Below are positions 1 to 10,727 of a DNA stretch of 64,000 nt, piece by piece. The position numbers and the translations under genes were made by a program. The notes below the pieces were generated by a model. It was not told the DNA's origin, did not search any database, and saw only the letters and a list, made by a program, of their open reading frames with translations. This DNA comes from Strongylocentrotus purpuratus (Eukaryota; Echinodermata; Echinoidea; Camarodonta; Strongylocentrotidae). The DNA is taken from the NCBI RefSeq assembly GCF_000002235.5, contig NW_022145615.1, positions 15,610,712-15,674,711 on the forward strand. Reading direction: 5' to 3'. How positions within the stretch are numbered: position 1 is the stretch's first letter; each line of letters begins with the position of its first letter.

Positions 1-1009
1 ATACACGCTAAATGTGAAAAATTGACATGCGTCCTTTAATCGCAAAAATACGCCATGATGCCTTTATCAAAATGAAAAATTGTGGTGGCTGCTTTTGTAG
101 AAAATTGTCTCAGCTAAAACATTTTAAAATTTGGAAGAAAATCGATCAATATCTTCAGAGATACAATCAATTTTCCAAAAATATGCTGATGTCATAATAT
201 GCAAAATAAAATGTTGAGTTCGGAGGCCATTATGATGACGTCATGAGTAAATTGAGGGTCAAATGAGACATGAAATCAAATCGACAGTTCATACTCTATC
301 AGAATAAGAAAAAAAAATTGGGTACACCTTACATCCTAAAGAGCTACAATGGATTTTGTATAGGCATGTTTTTGCCCATATATGCTATGTATTATAAGAG
401 CTCGCGCGTACGGAAATTTATGTTAAACGGTCGATCATTCCGTTATTAATAGTCATAAAGATATAAACATGGTATCAATTTGTTTGTAAACATATGTGGA
501 ATATTATAAAAGAAAAAAAGGCAATTCTATGTTTCGTAATAGTTTTACGCGCGAAAACGCGCGCACATGCGTGTGTGCGCGATTTTTTATAAAATGCTTA
601 AAATGGCCTAAATCTTATGCAAAAAAATTTTGAGAAGATTTTGAGCATTTCAAAATTTTGCGCGCGCTGTCGGACGTACGCGCGCGCGCGCCTTTTTTGA
701 CCCGAAATTGACCGGACGGATATTGACCTTGATCATGATAAATATGAATGAGAAATAGCTTTTGGTTATGAAGATATGATCATGAGTTGTTTTTCCGAAA
801 ATTTTACAAAATGGCGCCTAGATGACGTCATCAGTAAAGGTCAAGGTTGAAAACATTTTTGTGCCTTGTACATATGCCTATACATATGTGTGCCAAATTT
901 CAAGGCATTTGATTGAGCCATTTTCACGTAATCTTGTCCACAAAAAGTGGTTAGAAATAAGAAAAATAAAGAATAAACTAGATTTGTAATACTTGTTTTG
1001 AACAAGTAT
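1..1009 (+). repeat. CRE-rich repeat family A, copy 1 (5' cut by window edge)
   Basis: First of a run of related ~1.16 kb units. Within it are a TGACGTCATCAG site near 823, a CG-alternating block (ACGCGCGAAAACGCGCG type) near 550-570 and again at 660-695, and a terminal hairpin at 989-1009 (stem ATACTTGTT / AACAAGTAT). The next unit starts directly afterwards with AGGTGGGCTG. No coding frame is conserved between copies, so this is a non-coding repeat. Class is unknown; a satellite-like or non-autonomous DNA element is possible. Confidence 0.8.
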
Positions 1010-2173
1010 AGGTGGGCTGTTTCAATTAAAATTTAAAGGGCACATTTGTGATAGCTTATTGTCTCAGCTTCAACATACTCGAAGCTCAGTAAAAACGACA
1101 GATATATTGCTCGCGCGAGACGGGAATGAAGAATCCAGTTTTGAGAAAAAGTCATGTCCCATAAAGAATACACGCAAAATGTGAAAAATTGACATGCCTC
1201 CTTTAATCGCAAAAATACGCCATGATGCCTTTGTCAAAATGAAGGATAATAGTAACTGCATTTGTAGAAAATATCAAAATTTGGAAGAAAATCGATCAAT
1301 ATTTACAGAGATACAATCAATTTTCCATAAATATGCTGACGTCATAATATGCAAATTGGAATTTTGAGTTCGGAGGCCATCATGATGACGTCATGAGTTC
1401 ATTGAGGGTCAAATGAGACATGAAACAATATCTCCAATTCATACTCTATCAAAATATAAACAAAAAATTGCGGTCACCTTGCATCCCAAAGAGCTACAAT
1501 GGATTTTGTATAGGCATGTTTTTGCCCATATATGCTATGTATTACAAGAGCTCGCGCGCACGGAAATTTATGTTAAATGGTCGGTCATTCCGTTATTAAT
1601 AGTCATAAAGAGACAAACAGGGCATCAATTTGTTTGTAAAAATATCTGGAATATCATGAAAGCAAAAAAATGGCGATTCTATGCTGTGTAATAGTTTTAC
1701 GCGCGAAAACGCGCGCGCATGCGCGTGTGCGCCATTTTTTAAATATTTTTTTATAAAATGCTTAAAATGGCCTAAAACGTATGCAAAATGATTTTAAGAC
1801 GATTTTGAGCTTTTTAAAATTTTGCGCGCGCATTGACGCGCGGACGTACGCGCACGCGCGCGCGTTCTTTGACCTGAAATTGACCGGACGGATATTGTCC
1901 TTGATCATGAGAAATATGAATGAGAAATACTTTTCGGTTATGAAGATATGATCATGAGTTGATTTTCGTAAAATTTTACAAAATGGCGCCTAGATGACGT
2001 CATCAGTAAAGGTCAATGTTGAAAACGTTATTGTACTTTGTACATATGCCTATACATATGTGTGCCAAATTTGAAGTCATTTGATTGAGCCATTTTCATG
2101 TTATCTTGTCCACAATAAAGTGGTTAGAAATAAGAAAAATAAACTAGACATAATACTTGTTTGGAACAAGTAT
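1010..2173 (+). repeat. CRE-rich repeat family A, copy 2 (complete)
   Basis: A complete unit of about 1164 bp running from AGGTGGGCTG to the terminal hairpin ACTTGTTTGGAACAAGT just before the next AGGTGGGCTG. Landmarks appear in fixed order: GTCTCAGCTTCAACATACTC, AAAAAGTCATGTCCCATA, a TGACGTCATGAG site, GGATTTTGTATAGGCATG, two CG-alternating blocks, TGACGTCATCAG, then CATATGCCTATACATATG. Short frames inside differ between copies and are not credible genes. Confidence 0.8.
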
Positions 2174-3212
2174 AGGTGGGCTGGTCAACTAAAATTTAAA
2201 ACAAAATAGAGCAAAAATAAGCGACAAACGGCTTAAAAATTCTTAATAAACAATATCATGTAGATTCATTACGTGAACGAAATTCACCTTCTATAGTCAT
2301 AACACGCAAATTGTGAAATTTCTGACATGAGGCCTTTAATCGAAATTTTTACTCTGATGACGTCATCAAAATGAAAAAAGATTACCATTGAACTTGTAGA
2401 AAATTATCTTAGCTACAACATATCGAAATTTTGAAGAAAATCGATCATTATATACAGAGATACAATCAATGTTACATAAATATGCTGACGTCATTATATG
2501 CAAATTCATATTTTGAGTTCCAAGGCCATTATGATGGTGTCACGATACACTTAATGGCAAAATGAGACATGGAATCATATCTCTGACTCATGCTTTATCT
2601 AAATATGAAAACAAATTGAAGGTCACGGTTCATTCCAAAGAGCTATAATGGATTTTGTATAGGCATGTTTTTGCCCATATATACTATGTAATAAAAGAGC
2701 TCGCGCGCACGGACATTTATCTTGAATTGACGCTCATCTTGTTATTAATGGTCAAAAAGAGATAAACATGGTATCAAATTCCTTGAAAAAATTTAAGAAA
2801 TATCATGAAAAAAAAAAATGGCGATTTTATGTTTTGTAATGGCGTTACGCGCGAAAACGCGCGCGCATGCGCTTACGCGCGATTTTTTATAAAATGCTTA
2901 AAATTACCTGAAACGTATGCAAAAAAAATTTAAGACGATTTTGAGTATTTAAAATGTTTGCGCGCGTAATGACGCGCGGACGTACGCGCACGCGTGCGTT
3001 TTCTTACCTGAATTTGACCGGACTGATATTGACCTTAATCATGATAAATATGAATGAGAAATGACGTACCGTTATGAAAATATGATCATGAGTAATTTTT
3101 CAGAAAATTTCACAAAATGGCGCCTAGATGACGTCATCAGTCAAGGTCAAGGTTGAAAAGTTTGCTGTGTTTTGTTCATATGCCTATACATATGTGTGTC
3201 AAATTTCAAGGT
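2174..3212 (+). repeat. CRE-rich repeat family A, copy 3 (diverged, 3' end missing)
   Basis: Same landmark order as copy 2 but visibly more diverged in its first 200 bp. It stops inside the region just after the CATATGCCTATACATATG landmark, where the sequence jumps back to the middle of the unit. That junction near 3212 marks an internal deletion or unequal exchange with copy 4. Confidence 0.75.
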
Positions 3213-4022
3213 ATTTGATTTGAATGCAAATTCGTAATTTAAGTTCCAAGGCCATTGTGATGATGTCACGATACACTTAATTGCCAGATGAGACATGGAA
3301 TCATATCTTCGACTCATACTCTATCTAAATATGAACAAAAATTGAAGGTCACGCTTCATTCCAAAGAGCTATAATGGATTTTGTATAGGCATGTTTTTGC
3401 CCATATATGCTATGTATTAAAAGAGCTCGCGCGCACGGGCATTTTTCTTGAATTGACGCTCATCTTGTTATTAATGGACATAAAGAGATAAACATGGTAT
3501 CAAATTCCTCGAAAAAATGAGAAATATCATGAAAGAAAAAATGGCGATACTATGTTATAAAATGGTGTTACGTGCGAAAACGCGCGCGCATGCGCGTGTG
3601 CGCGATTTTTTATAAAATGCTTAAAATGACCTGAAACGTATGCAAAATAAATTTGAGACGATTTTGAGCATTTTGAAATTTTGCGCGCGCATTGACGCGC
3701 GGATGTACGTGCACGCGTGCGTTTTTTGACCTGAAATTGACCGGACGGATATTGACCTTGATCATGATTAATATGAATGAGAATAGGTTTTTGCTTATGA
3801 AGATATGATCATGTGTTGATATTCACAAAATGGCACCTAGATGACGTCATCAGTCAAGGTCAAGGTTGAAAACGTTATTTTGATTTCTCTATATGCCTAT
3901 ACATGTGTGTGCCAAATTTCAAAGCATTTGATTTAACCAATTTCAAGTTATCTTGCTCACAAAAAAGTGGTTCGAAATAAGAAAAATAAACTAGATTTGT
4001 AATACTTGTTTGGTACAAGTAT
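3213..4022 (+). repeat. CRE-rich repeat family A, copy 4 (5'-truncated)
   Basis: Starts in mid-unit (TGCAAATTCGTAATTTAAG, compare the same segment of copy 3 near 2498) and continues through the CG-rich blocks, TGACGTCATCAG near 3842 and the terminal hairpin ACTTGTTTGGTACAAGT. Copies 3 and 4 share variants not seen in copies 2 and 5, such as GAGTTCCAAGGCCATT, so they form a subfamily. Confidence 0.75.
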
Positions 4023-5237
4023 AGGTGGGCTGGTCCAGCTAAAATTTTAGACAAAATAAAGGGCACATTTGAGATAGCTAATTGTCTCAGCTACATCATA
4101 CTCAAAGTTAGGCGTAAACGAAGCTAAAACGACGGAGATATTGCTCGCGAAAGACGGGAATGTAGAATCCAGTTGTGAGAAAAAGTCATGTCCCATAGAG
4201 AATACACGCAAAATGTGAAAAATTGACATGCCTCCTTTAATCGCAAAAATACGCCATGATGCCTATGCCAAAATAAAGGATCGTAGTCACTTTATTTGTA
4301 GAGAATTGTCTCAGCTAAAACATATACAAATTTTAAAGAAAATCGATCAATATCTACAGAGAAACAATCAATTTTCCGTAAATATGCTGACGTCATAATA
4401 TGCAAATTGGAATGTTGAGTTCGGAGGCCATTATGATGACGTCATGAGTTAATTGAGGGTCAAATGAGACATGAAAAAATATCTCCGAATCATACTCTAT
4501 CAAAATATGAAAAAAAATTGGGGTCACCTTGCATCCTAAAGAGCTACAATGGATTTTGTATGGGCATGTTTTTGCCCATATATGCTATGTATTAGAAGAG
4601 CTCGCGCGCACGGAAATTTATGTTAAACGGTCGATCATTCCGTTATTAATAGTCATAAAGAGACGAACATGGTATCAATTTGTTCTTAAAAATATGTGGA
4701 ATATTATGAAAGAAAAAAAAGGAGATTCTATGTTGTGTAATAGTGTAACGCGCGAAAACGCGCGCGCGCGCCGCGCGCATGCGCGTCTGCCCGATTTTTT
4801 ATCAAATGCTTAGAATGGCCTAAAACGTATGCAAAATGATTTTAAGACGATTTTGAGCATTTTAAAATTTTGCGCGCGCATTGACGCGCGGACGTACGCG
4901 CACGCGCGCGTTCTTTGACCTGAAATTGACCGGACGGATATTGACCTTGATCATGATAAATATGAATGAGAAATAGCTTTCGGTTATGAAGATATGATCA
5001 TGAGCTGATTTTCGTAAAATTTTACAAAATGGCGCCTAGATGACGTCATCAGCGAAAGTCAATGTTGAAAACGTTATTGTGCTTTGTACATATGCCTATA
5101 CATATGTGTGCCAAATTTGAAGTCATTTGATTGAGCCATTTTCATGTTATCTTGTCCACAAAAAAGTGGTTAGAAATAAGTAAAATAAATAATAATAATA
5201 AATAAACTAGAAATTTAATTCGTCATGGGGACGATTT
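4023..5237 (+). repeat. CRE-rich repeat family A, copy 5 (complete, alternative end hairpin)
   Basis: Near-complete copy most like copy 2. It ends with a different hairpin at about 5219-5235 (stem TCGTC / GACGA) immediately before AGGTGGTCTG, replacing the usual ACTTGTT/AACAAGT stem. An AATAATAATAAATAAA stretch precedes it. Confidence 0.75.
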
Positions 5238-5754
5238 AGGTGGTCTGTCTTCAAGTCTTATGATAGATTATAATATTTTCTATATTGAGAAAGGGAGAAG
5301 TTATATAGACGTGTAAACAATGATGATCATCATGATGATCATGATGATGATGATCTTGATAGTAATGGTGATGACGATGATGATGATCATCATCATCATC
5401 ATGATGTTGATGATTATCATCAACAGACTACGATGACAGACTGAAAAAAATGAGAGAACATTTAGATAGTATTTAGTCTCAGCTTTAACATACTCAAAAA
5501 TCAACAAAAACCAAGCCGAAATAACGGCGATATTGCTCGCAAAAGACAAGAATGTAAAATCCAGATTTGAGAAAAAGTCATCTTCCATAAGGATTACACA
5601 TTCAAAAAGTAATGGATCTAGTGATAATAGGGTAATGATAAAGTAAATATGGTTGTTTATTACATTATTTGCGATTCTACGTGTTTTAATATTCAAAGGA
5701 GATGGTAGAGTGAAAGGTCAAAAAGGAAAAAAAAGTGAAGAAAAAAAATTGTTG
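5238..5754 (+). repeat. CRE-rich repeat family A, copy 6 (partial, with (GAT)n insert)
   Basis: Begins with AGGTGGTCTG, then runs into a GAT/ATC microsatellite at 5319-5430, then resumes the family start (GTCTCAGC, AACATACTC, AAAAAGTCAT). The same combination, in reverse complement, is found at 57.25-57.75 kb, so this microsatellite-bearing version is a true subfamily rather than a local accident. Confidence 0.7.
5319..5430. repeat. GAT/ATC trinucleotide microsatellite
   Basis: Interrupted run of GAT, ATC and ATG triplets (GATGATCATCATGATGATC type) with palindromic GATC steps. It creates methionine/isoleucine frames that are not genes. Confidence 0.9.
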
Positions 5755-5822
5755 GAGACGCCCGGACTCGAACCAGGGACCTCGAGGTCGGAAGTCAAGT
5801 GCGTTACCGATATACCAAAAGA
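5755..5822 (-). tRNA. tRNA-like sequence (degenerate; tRNA pseudogene or SINE head)
   Basis: The reverse complement carries a good B box (GGTTCGAGTCC, plus-strand 5764-5774) and a T-arm stem CCTGG/CCGGG around TTCGAGT. A 3' acceptor strand CGTCTCC follows, but the 5' strand does not pair with it, the D arm is incomplete and the anticodon stem mispairs. It is therefore a tRNA-derived relic and not a functional tRNA. Confidence 0.5.
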
Positions 5823-5829
5823 TTTCCCA

Positions 5830-7069
5830 TAGAGATTACACGTAAACGGAAAATGGAATTATCAAATCCCACTTTGTAAGTGAAATATGAGCATGATCTC
5901 GGCATCTGATCGAAAAATAAAGGGCACACTTGTGATAGCTTATTGTCTCAGCTACAACATACTCAAAGCTCAGCGTAAACAAAGATAAAACGACGGAGAT
6001 ATTGCTCGCAAAAGACGAGAATGTAGAATCCAGTTTTGAGAAAAAGTCATGTCCCATAGAGAATACACGCAAAATGTGAAAAATTGACATGCCTCCTTTA
6101 ATCTTAAAAATACGCCATGATGCTTTTGTCAAAATGAAATATCGTGGAGACTGCATTTGTAGAGAAGATTCTCAGGTAGAACATATCAAAATTTGAAAGA
6201 AAATTGATCAACATTTACAGAGATACAATCAATTTTCCAAAAATCTGCTGACGTCATAATATGAAAATTAAAATTTTGAGTTTGGAGGCCATTATGATGA
6301 CGTCATGAGTTAATTGAGGGTCAAATGAGACATGAAATCATATTTCCAACTCATGCTTTTTCCAACCATGATATAAAAGTTGGGGTCAATTGACTCTCTG
6401 AAGAGCTATTTTGATTTTTAAAATGGGATGTTTTTGATCAAATTTGCATTATATTGCCCATAGCAGCCCGCGCGGATTTTGAACTTTGACGCGCGCTCAC
6501 GGCCTTATAAAAGGTCAAGAGTGACTGAAATTAATGTAAATTGTCATTTACGGTAAGAGGAATCTAAATCATGTAAACAATTTGAATTTGACCTTTTCCG
6601 CGCGTTATGAGCGCGCGCAACGCGCGCGGTGACACTTACGGACGGAAAATTTTGAAATGCTTAAAATGACCTGATTCGTACTCTCCTCTAATAGTTAAGT
6701 GATTTTGAGCATTTTTAAATTTTGACGCGCGCGTACGTGCGCGTCATGACCTTTATGTGACCTTTGATGACATGACCTGTTGACCCTTGACCTGAAATAT
6801 ATGTGATATGAATATGAATGACCTTTGCTTATGCATCATGAAGATATGATGGATAACGTGATTTCACAAAATGGCGCCTGGATGACGTCACGATGACGTG
6901 ATGACCTTGAAAAGGTTCCTGTCACGTCTCATCACAATGACCTATGACTGTGCCAAAATTGAATGAAATTGACGAAACCGAACTTGAGTTATCCTAGGCA
7001 CAAAAAAGTGTAGGAAATAAATAAAAATAAAGAATAATAATAAAGAAAGAAAATTCTGACGAAAACAAT
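5830..7069 (+). repeat. CRE-rich repeat family A, copy 7 (divergent 3' half)
   Basis: The first ~500 bp match the other copies. From about 6340 the sequence is a different version with the same architecture: CG-rich blocks at 6600-6640 and 6720-6750, GACGTCACGATGACGTGATG near 6880-6905, and an AAATAAAAATAAAGAATAAT tail. This suggests two subfamilies sharing a 5' half. Confidence 0.65.
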
Positions 7070-7449
7070 AGGTGATCTGTCGTTGACAGACCACCTAATA
7101 AATAAATAAAGGCAATTCTAACGAAATTATAAGGTGGTCTGTACGTTATACAGCCCACCTGATAATAAATAATAAAGGCAATTTTAACAAAATTATAAGG
7201 TGGTCTGTATTAGATACAGCCCACCTAATAATAAAGGCAATTTTAACAAAATTATAAGGTGGTCTGTATTAGATACAGCCCACCTAATAATAAAGGCAAT
7301 TTTAACAAAATTATAAGGTGGTCTGTATTAGATACAGCCCACCTAATAAATAAATAATAAATAAAGGCGATTTTAACAAAAATATAAGGTGGTCTGTATT
7401 AGATACAGCCCACCTGACTAGATATGTAATACTTGTTTGGAACAAGTAT
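7070..7449 (+). repeat. Tandem hairpin array (59 bp unit)
   Basis: Consecutive imperfect palindromes separated by an AATAAAGGCAATTTTAACAA-type spacer. Each hairpin begins AGGTGRTCTGT or AGGTGGTCTGT and ends ACAGNCCACCT. Hairpins start near 7070, 7134, 7198, 7257, 7316 and 7387, with an exact 59 bp step in the centre. Stems occur in alternative versions (CTGTC/GACAG and CTGTAT/ATACAG) that preserve pairing. The array joins the ends of family A units. Confidence 0.85.
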
Positions 7450-8604
7450 AGGTGGGCTGATGCAACAAAATATTGAGACAAAATGAAGAATACATTTGAG
7501 ATATCTTTTTGTCTCAGCTACAACATACTTGAAGTTCAGCGTAAACGAAGCTACAACAACGTAGATATTGCTCGCGAAGGACGGGACTGTAGAATCGAGT
7601 TTTGAGAAAAAGTCATGTCCCATAGAGAATACACGCAAAATGTGAAAAATTGACATGCCTCCTTTAATCGCAAAAATACGCCATGATGCCTTTGTCAAAA
7701 TGAATGATAATAGTGATTGCATTTGTAGAAATTGTCTCAGCTAGAACATATCAACATTTTGAAGAAAATCGATCAATTTTTACAAAGATACAATCAATTT
7801 TCGAAAAAATATGCTGACGTCATAATATGCAAATTGAAATTTTGAGTTCAGAGGCGATTATGATGACGTCATGAGTTAATTGAAGGTCAAATGAGACATG
7901 AAATTATATCTCCGATTCATACTCCATCAAAATATGAAACAAAATTGGGGTCACCTTGCACCCTAAAGAGCTACAATGGATTTTGCATAGGCATGTTTTT
8001 TCCCATATATGCTTTATATTACAAGAGCTCGCGCGCACGGAAATTTATCTTTAACGGTCGATCATTCCGTCATTAATAGTCATAAAGAGATAAACATGGT
8101 ATCAATTTGTTTGTAAAAATATGTGGAATATTATGAAAGAAAAAAAATGGCGATTCTATGTTGTGCAATAATTTTACGCGCAAAAACGCGCACGCATGCG
8201 CGTGTGCGCGATTTTTTATAAAATGCTTAAAATGGCCTTAAACGTATGCAAAATGATTTTAAAACGATTTTGAGCATTTCAAAATTTTGCGCGCGCATTG
8301 ACGCGCGGACGTACGCGCACGCGCGCGTTATTTGACTTGAAATTGACCGGACGGATATTGACCTTGATCATGATGAATATGAATGAGAAATAGCTTTTGG
8401 TTATGAAGATATGATCATGAGTTGATTTTCCGAAAATTTTACAAAATGGCTCCTAAATGACGTCATCAGTCAAGGTCAATGTTGAAAACGTTATTGTGCT
8501 TTGTACATATGCCTATACATATGTGTGCTAAATTTGAAGGCATTTGATTGAGCCATTTTCAAGTAATCGTGCTTACAAAAAAGTGGTTAGAAATAAGAAA
8601 AAGA
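7450..8604 (+). repeat. CRE-rich repeat family A, copy 8
   Basis: Complete copy most like copies 2 and 5, starting AGGTGGGCTG at 7450. It carries TGACGTCATGAG near 7864, CG-alternating blocks at about 8175-8210 and 8286-8325, and TGACGTCATCAG near 8458, then passes into a hairpin array. Confidence 0.8.
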
Positions 8605-8792
8605 TATAAATAAATAAAGGCAATTCTAACGAAATTATAAGGTGGTCTGTACGTTATACAGCCCACCTGATAAAGAAATAAAATTCTAGCGAAATCAATA
8701 GGTGATCTGTCATCGACAGACCACCTAATAAATAAAGAAAGAAAATTCTAACGAAATCAATAGGTGATCTGTCATCGACAGACCACCTAATA
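8605..8792 (+). repeat. Tandem hairpin array, second block
   Basis: Three hairpins of the same type as at 7.1-7.4 kb, starting near 8640, 8699 and 8760. One has the CTGTA/TACAG stem and two the CTGTC/GACAG stem. It closes the family A domain. Confidence 0.8.
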
Positions 8793-9085
8793 AGGTTTCA
8801 AGAAGCTGGTACATGAAGGAACAAATGGATAGTCTTACCCCTACATGTACATCTAGCTTTGCTCTTATTAGGGCTTCAATTGATTAAAACATCAAGGAAA
8901 ATCTGAGAAGCTGTCTGTTTATCACCAACGAAAAATGACTGAAATTTTCGATCAGTTGGGAATCGCAGACACAACACACTGTATGGTGTCCGCGCTAGCT
9001 CAAAGAACATTTTAAAACGTAAACTAATGGGTATTGCAGCAAGATTTTATTATTTTCCTGGTAACTGGAATTTTGCCGTGATTTT
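8793..9085. other. No feature recognised
   Basis: Unique-looking AT-rich sequence with stops in all frames; nothing supportable was seen. Confidence 0.5.
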
Positions 9086-9089
9086 ACTC

Positions 9090-9192
9090 TTGGGACTATT
9101 GATTGGTTTTGGCATTTTTCGTTTCTTTACGGGAATGGCTAAAATCACAAGTGCAATTTTGACCAATCAGATGGCTGGATTTCTTAAGTAAG
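9090..9192 (+). mobile_element. Solo terminus of long-inverted-repeat element (family B)
   Basis: The segment ending GGCTGGATTTCTTAAGTAAG then GTATATAC matches the two inverted termini of the nested element at 54.10-55.60 kb (GGCTGGATTTCTTAAGTGAG there). Only one end is present here, so it is a truncated copy. Confidence 0.6.
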
Positions 9193-9289
9193 GTATATAC
9201 ATACACCATACCACAGACACTGATAACACGTAGGGTCGTGCATCTCAGATTTAACATTGTCAAACAGTGCCTTTAAGGAAATTTCCTGC

Positions 9290-10412
9290 AGACATATATC
9301 CAAGCTTCTTTTGTTTTCATTTATATTTGAACTTGTCGTCTCGAACATTAACTGGCCCACCACATTTTCACCAACACACAATATTCCAACACTTAGTCTT
9401 ACACAACAATTATTTCAAAAAATCTAAGACATCAATCCAAAAATATCAAGATTCAAAGGACGTTTCAATTTATCAGTTCAATTCGGTTCTCACTGTAGAC
9501 TACAGGGTACATACATTTTTCAACTTCTGCCAACATCTTTGTTTTCAAAACATACCTCAGCTCAACTTGACTCCCGCCGAAGGTTGCTCCCTGCGAATTT
9601 GGCTTTGCAGACCAAAAAAACAAACAAGTTCAGCTCAACAATCGAAGCATCAGAACATAAGACCTTCTTGAGGATCGTGACGAGGCATCGGCGTTACTTT
9701 CCTACCCGAGAGCTTCCCGATACTAGTTCTTCGGGTGCCAGGCCAGCTGGCAAACCAGCTCCAGAGAATTCAGCCAGACTTTGAGCAGCTCCTAGCTGTA
9801 CGGGGGAACCTCCTAAAGGTAATACGTATCAGATCACCCAAGTAGGCCTAGAAATGGTTTGCAAAAATTTAAACGAGGGGCAGTCGACTAAACTTTTTTT
9901 CGTAAATATAGGCCTATATCTATACCAAAACGTTCAATTTCTCGGCATTTTCTCCCTTCGCGACCGTGTTGGTAACAGGTAAGAGGGGGGTCTCGGAAAC
10001 CTCTCTCTCCGTGGTTATCCTAATCACATTCACCGAGAAGAATGTGCAATGTGTTCCAAGAAAGGCCTCCAATTGCCCATTGGCCCTTTTCGTACTGGAC
10101 TACTCCGCTGATAACATGCCTTCAATAAACGCCACGATAATATGTCGCTAATCTGTCGCTAACTCCACCGGTGAGAAACAGTTCAGCAGCAGCAACTAAA
10201 ATACTTCTGTGTGCTCCGAGCAAATGATATCGAGTTCGAGTGGTGGGTCGGGACGACGAACCAGTGGTAATCGCTAGCATGCCAACTGCAAACTTTGCCG
10301 TGAACGAAAGAAAGTTGACCCCATCCGTACTACCAAATGTGGTGTGCCATTTAATGAGTTGGGTCGAGACGACAAGTTCAAATATAAATGAAAACAAAAA
10401 GCTCGGATATAC
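9290..10412. mobile_element. Inverted-repeat element, ~1.1 kb
   Basis: Arms at about 9300-9368 and 10335-10405 are reverse complements of each other; both contain the AACTTGTCGTCTCGA / TCGAGACGACAAGTT core next to a TTCATTTATATTTG / CAAATATAAATGAA segment and CACCACATTT / AAATGTGGTG. The interior has no long convincing frame; the short frames at 9267-9784 lack family similarity. A non-autonomous DNA transposon is the likeliest reading. The target duplication was not identified. Confidence 0.55.
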
Positions 10413-10727
10413 TGTTGAAGTCCACTTTATTAATTATAAAGTCAACCGAAAGCTCCAATCGTTACAAACGAAGAGTAATTATGTTATAAACATTTTAAAT
10501 ATAAAGCTGCTTCTCTCAGAGGCTGGACGGCCATATCGACAGTAAACTAGCAGCACATCCTAAACGGAATGAAATAAACTCTCAAATAAGATGACCACAA
10601 ATCCCCGCACATGCACATGGCATTTAATTATCACCAGCCAACCAGGAGGACCCTTACGAAGACACCCTTAGGTCATCCGACCAATCAAGAGAGGAGTAAT
10701 ACCTTTAATTCATTATAACCAATGACA
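10413..10727. other. No feature recognised
   Basis: Sequence between the inverted-repeat element and the first LINE monomer; may be an older partial monomer or flanking DNA. Nothing further can be supported. Confidence 0.4.

Noticed and set aside
5755..5822. Functional tRNA-Gly (UCC) gene
   Set aside because: The acceptor 5' strand and D arm are missing and the anticodon stem mispairs; only the T arm and B box are good.
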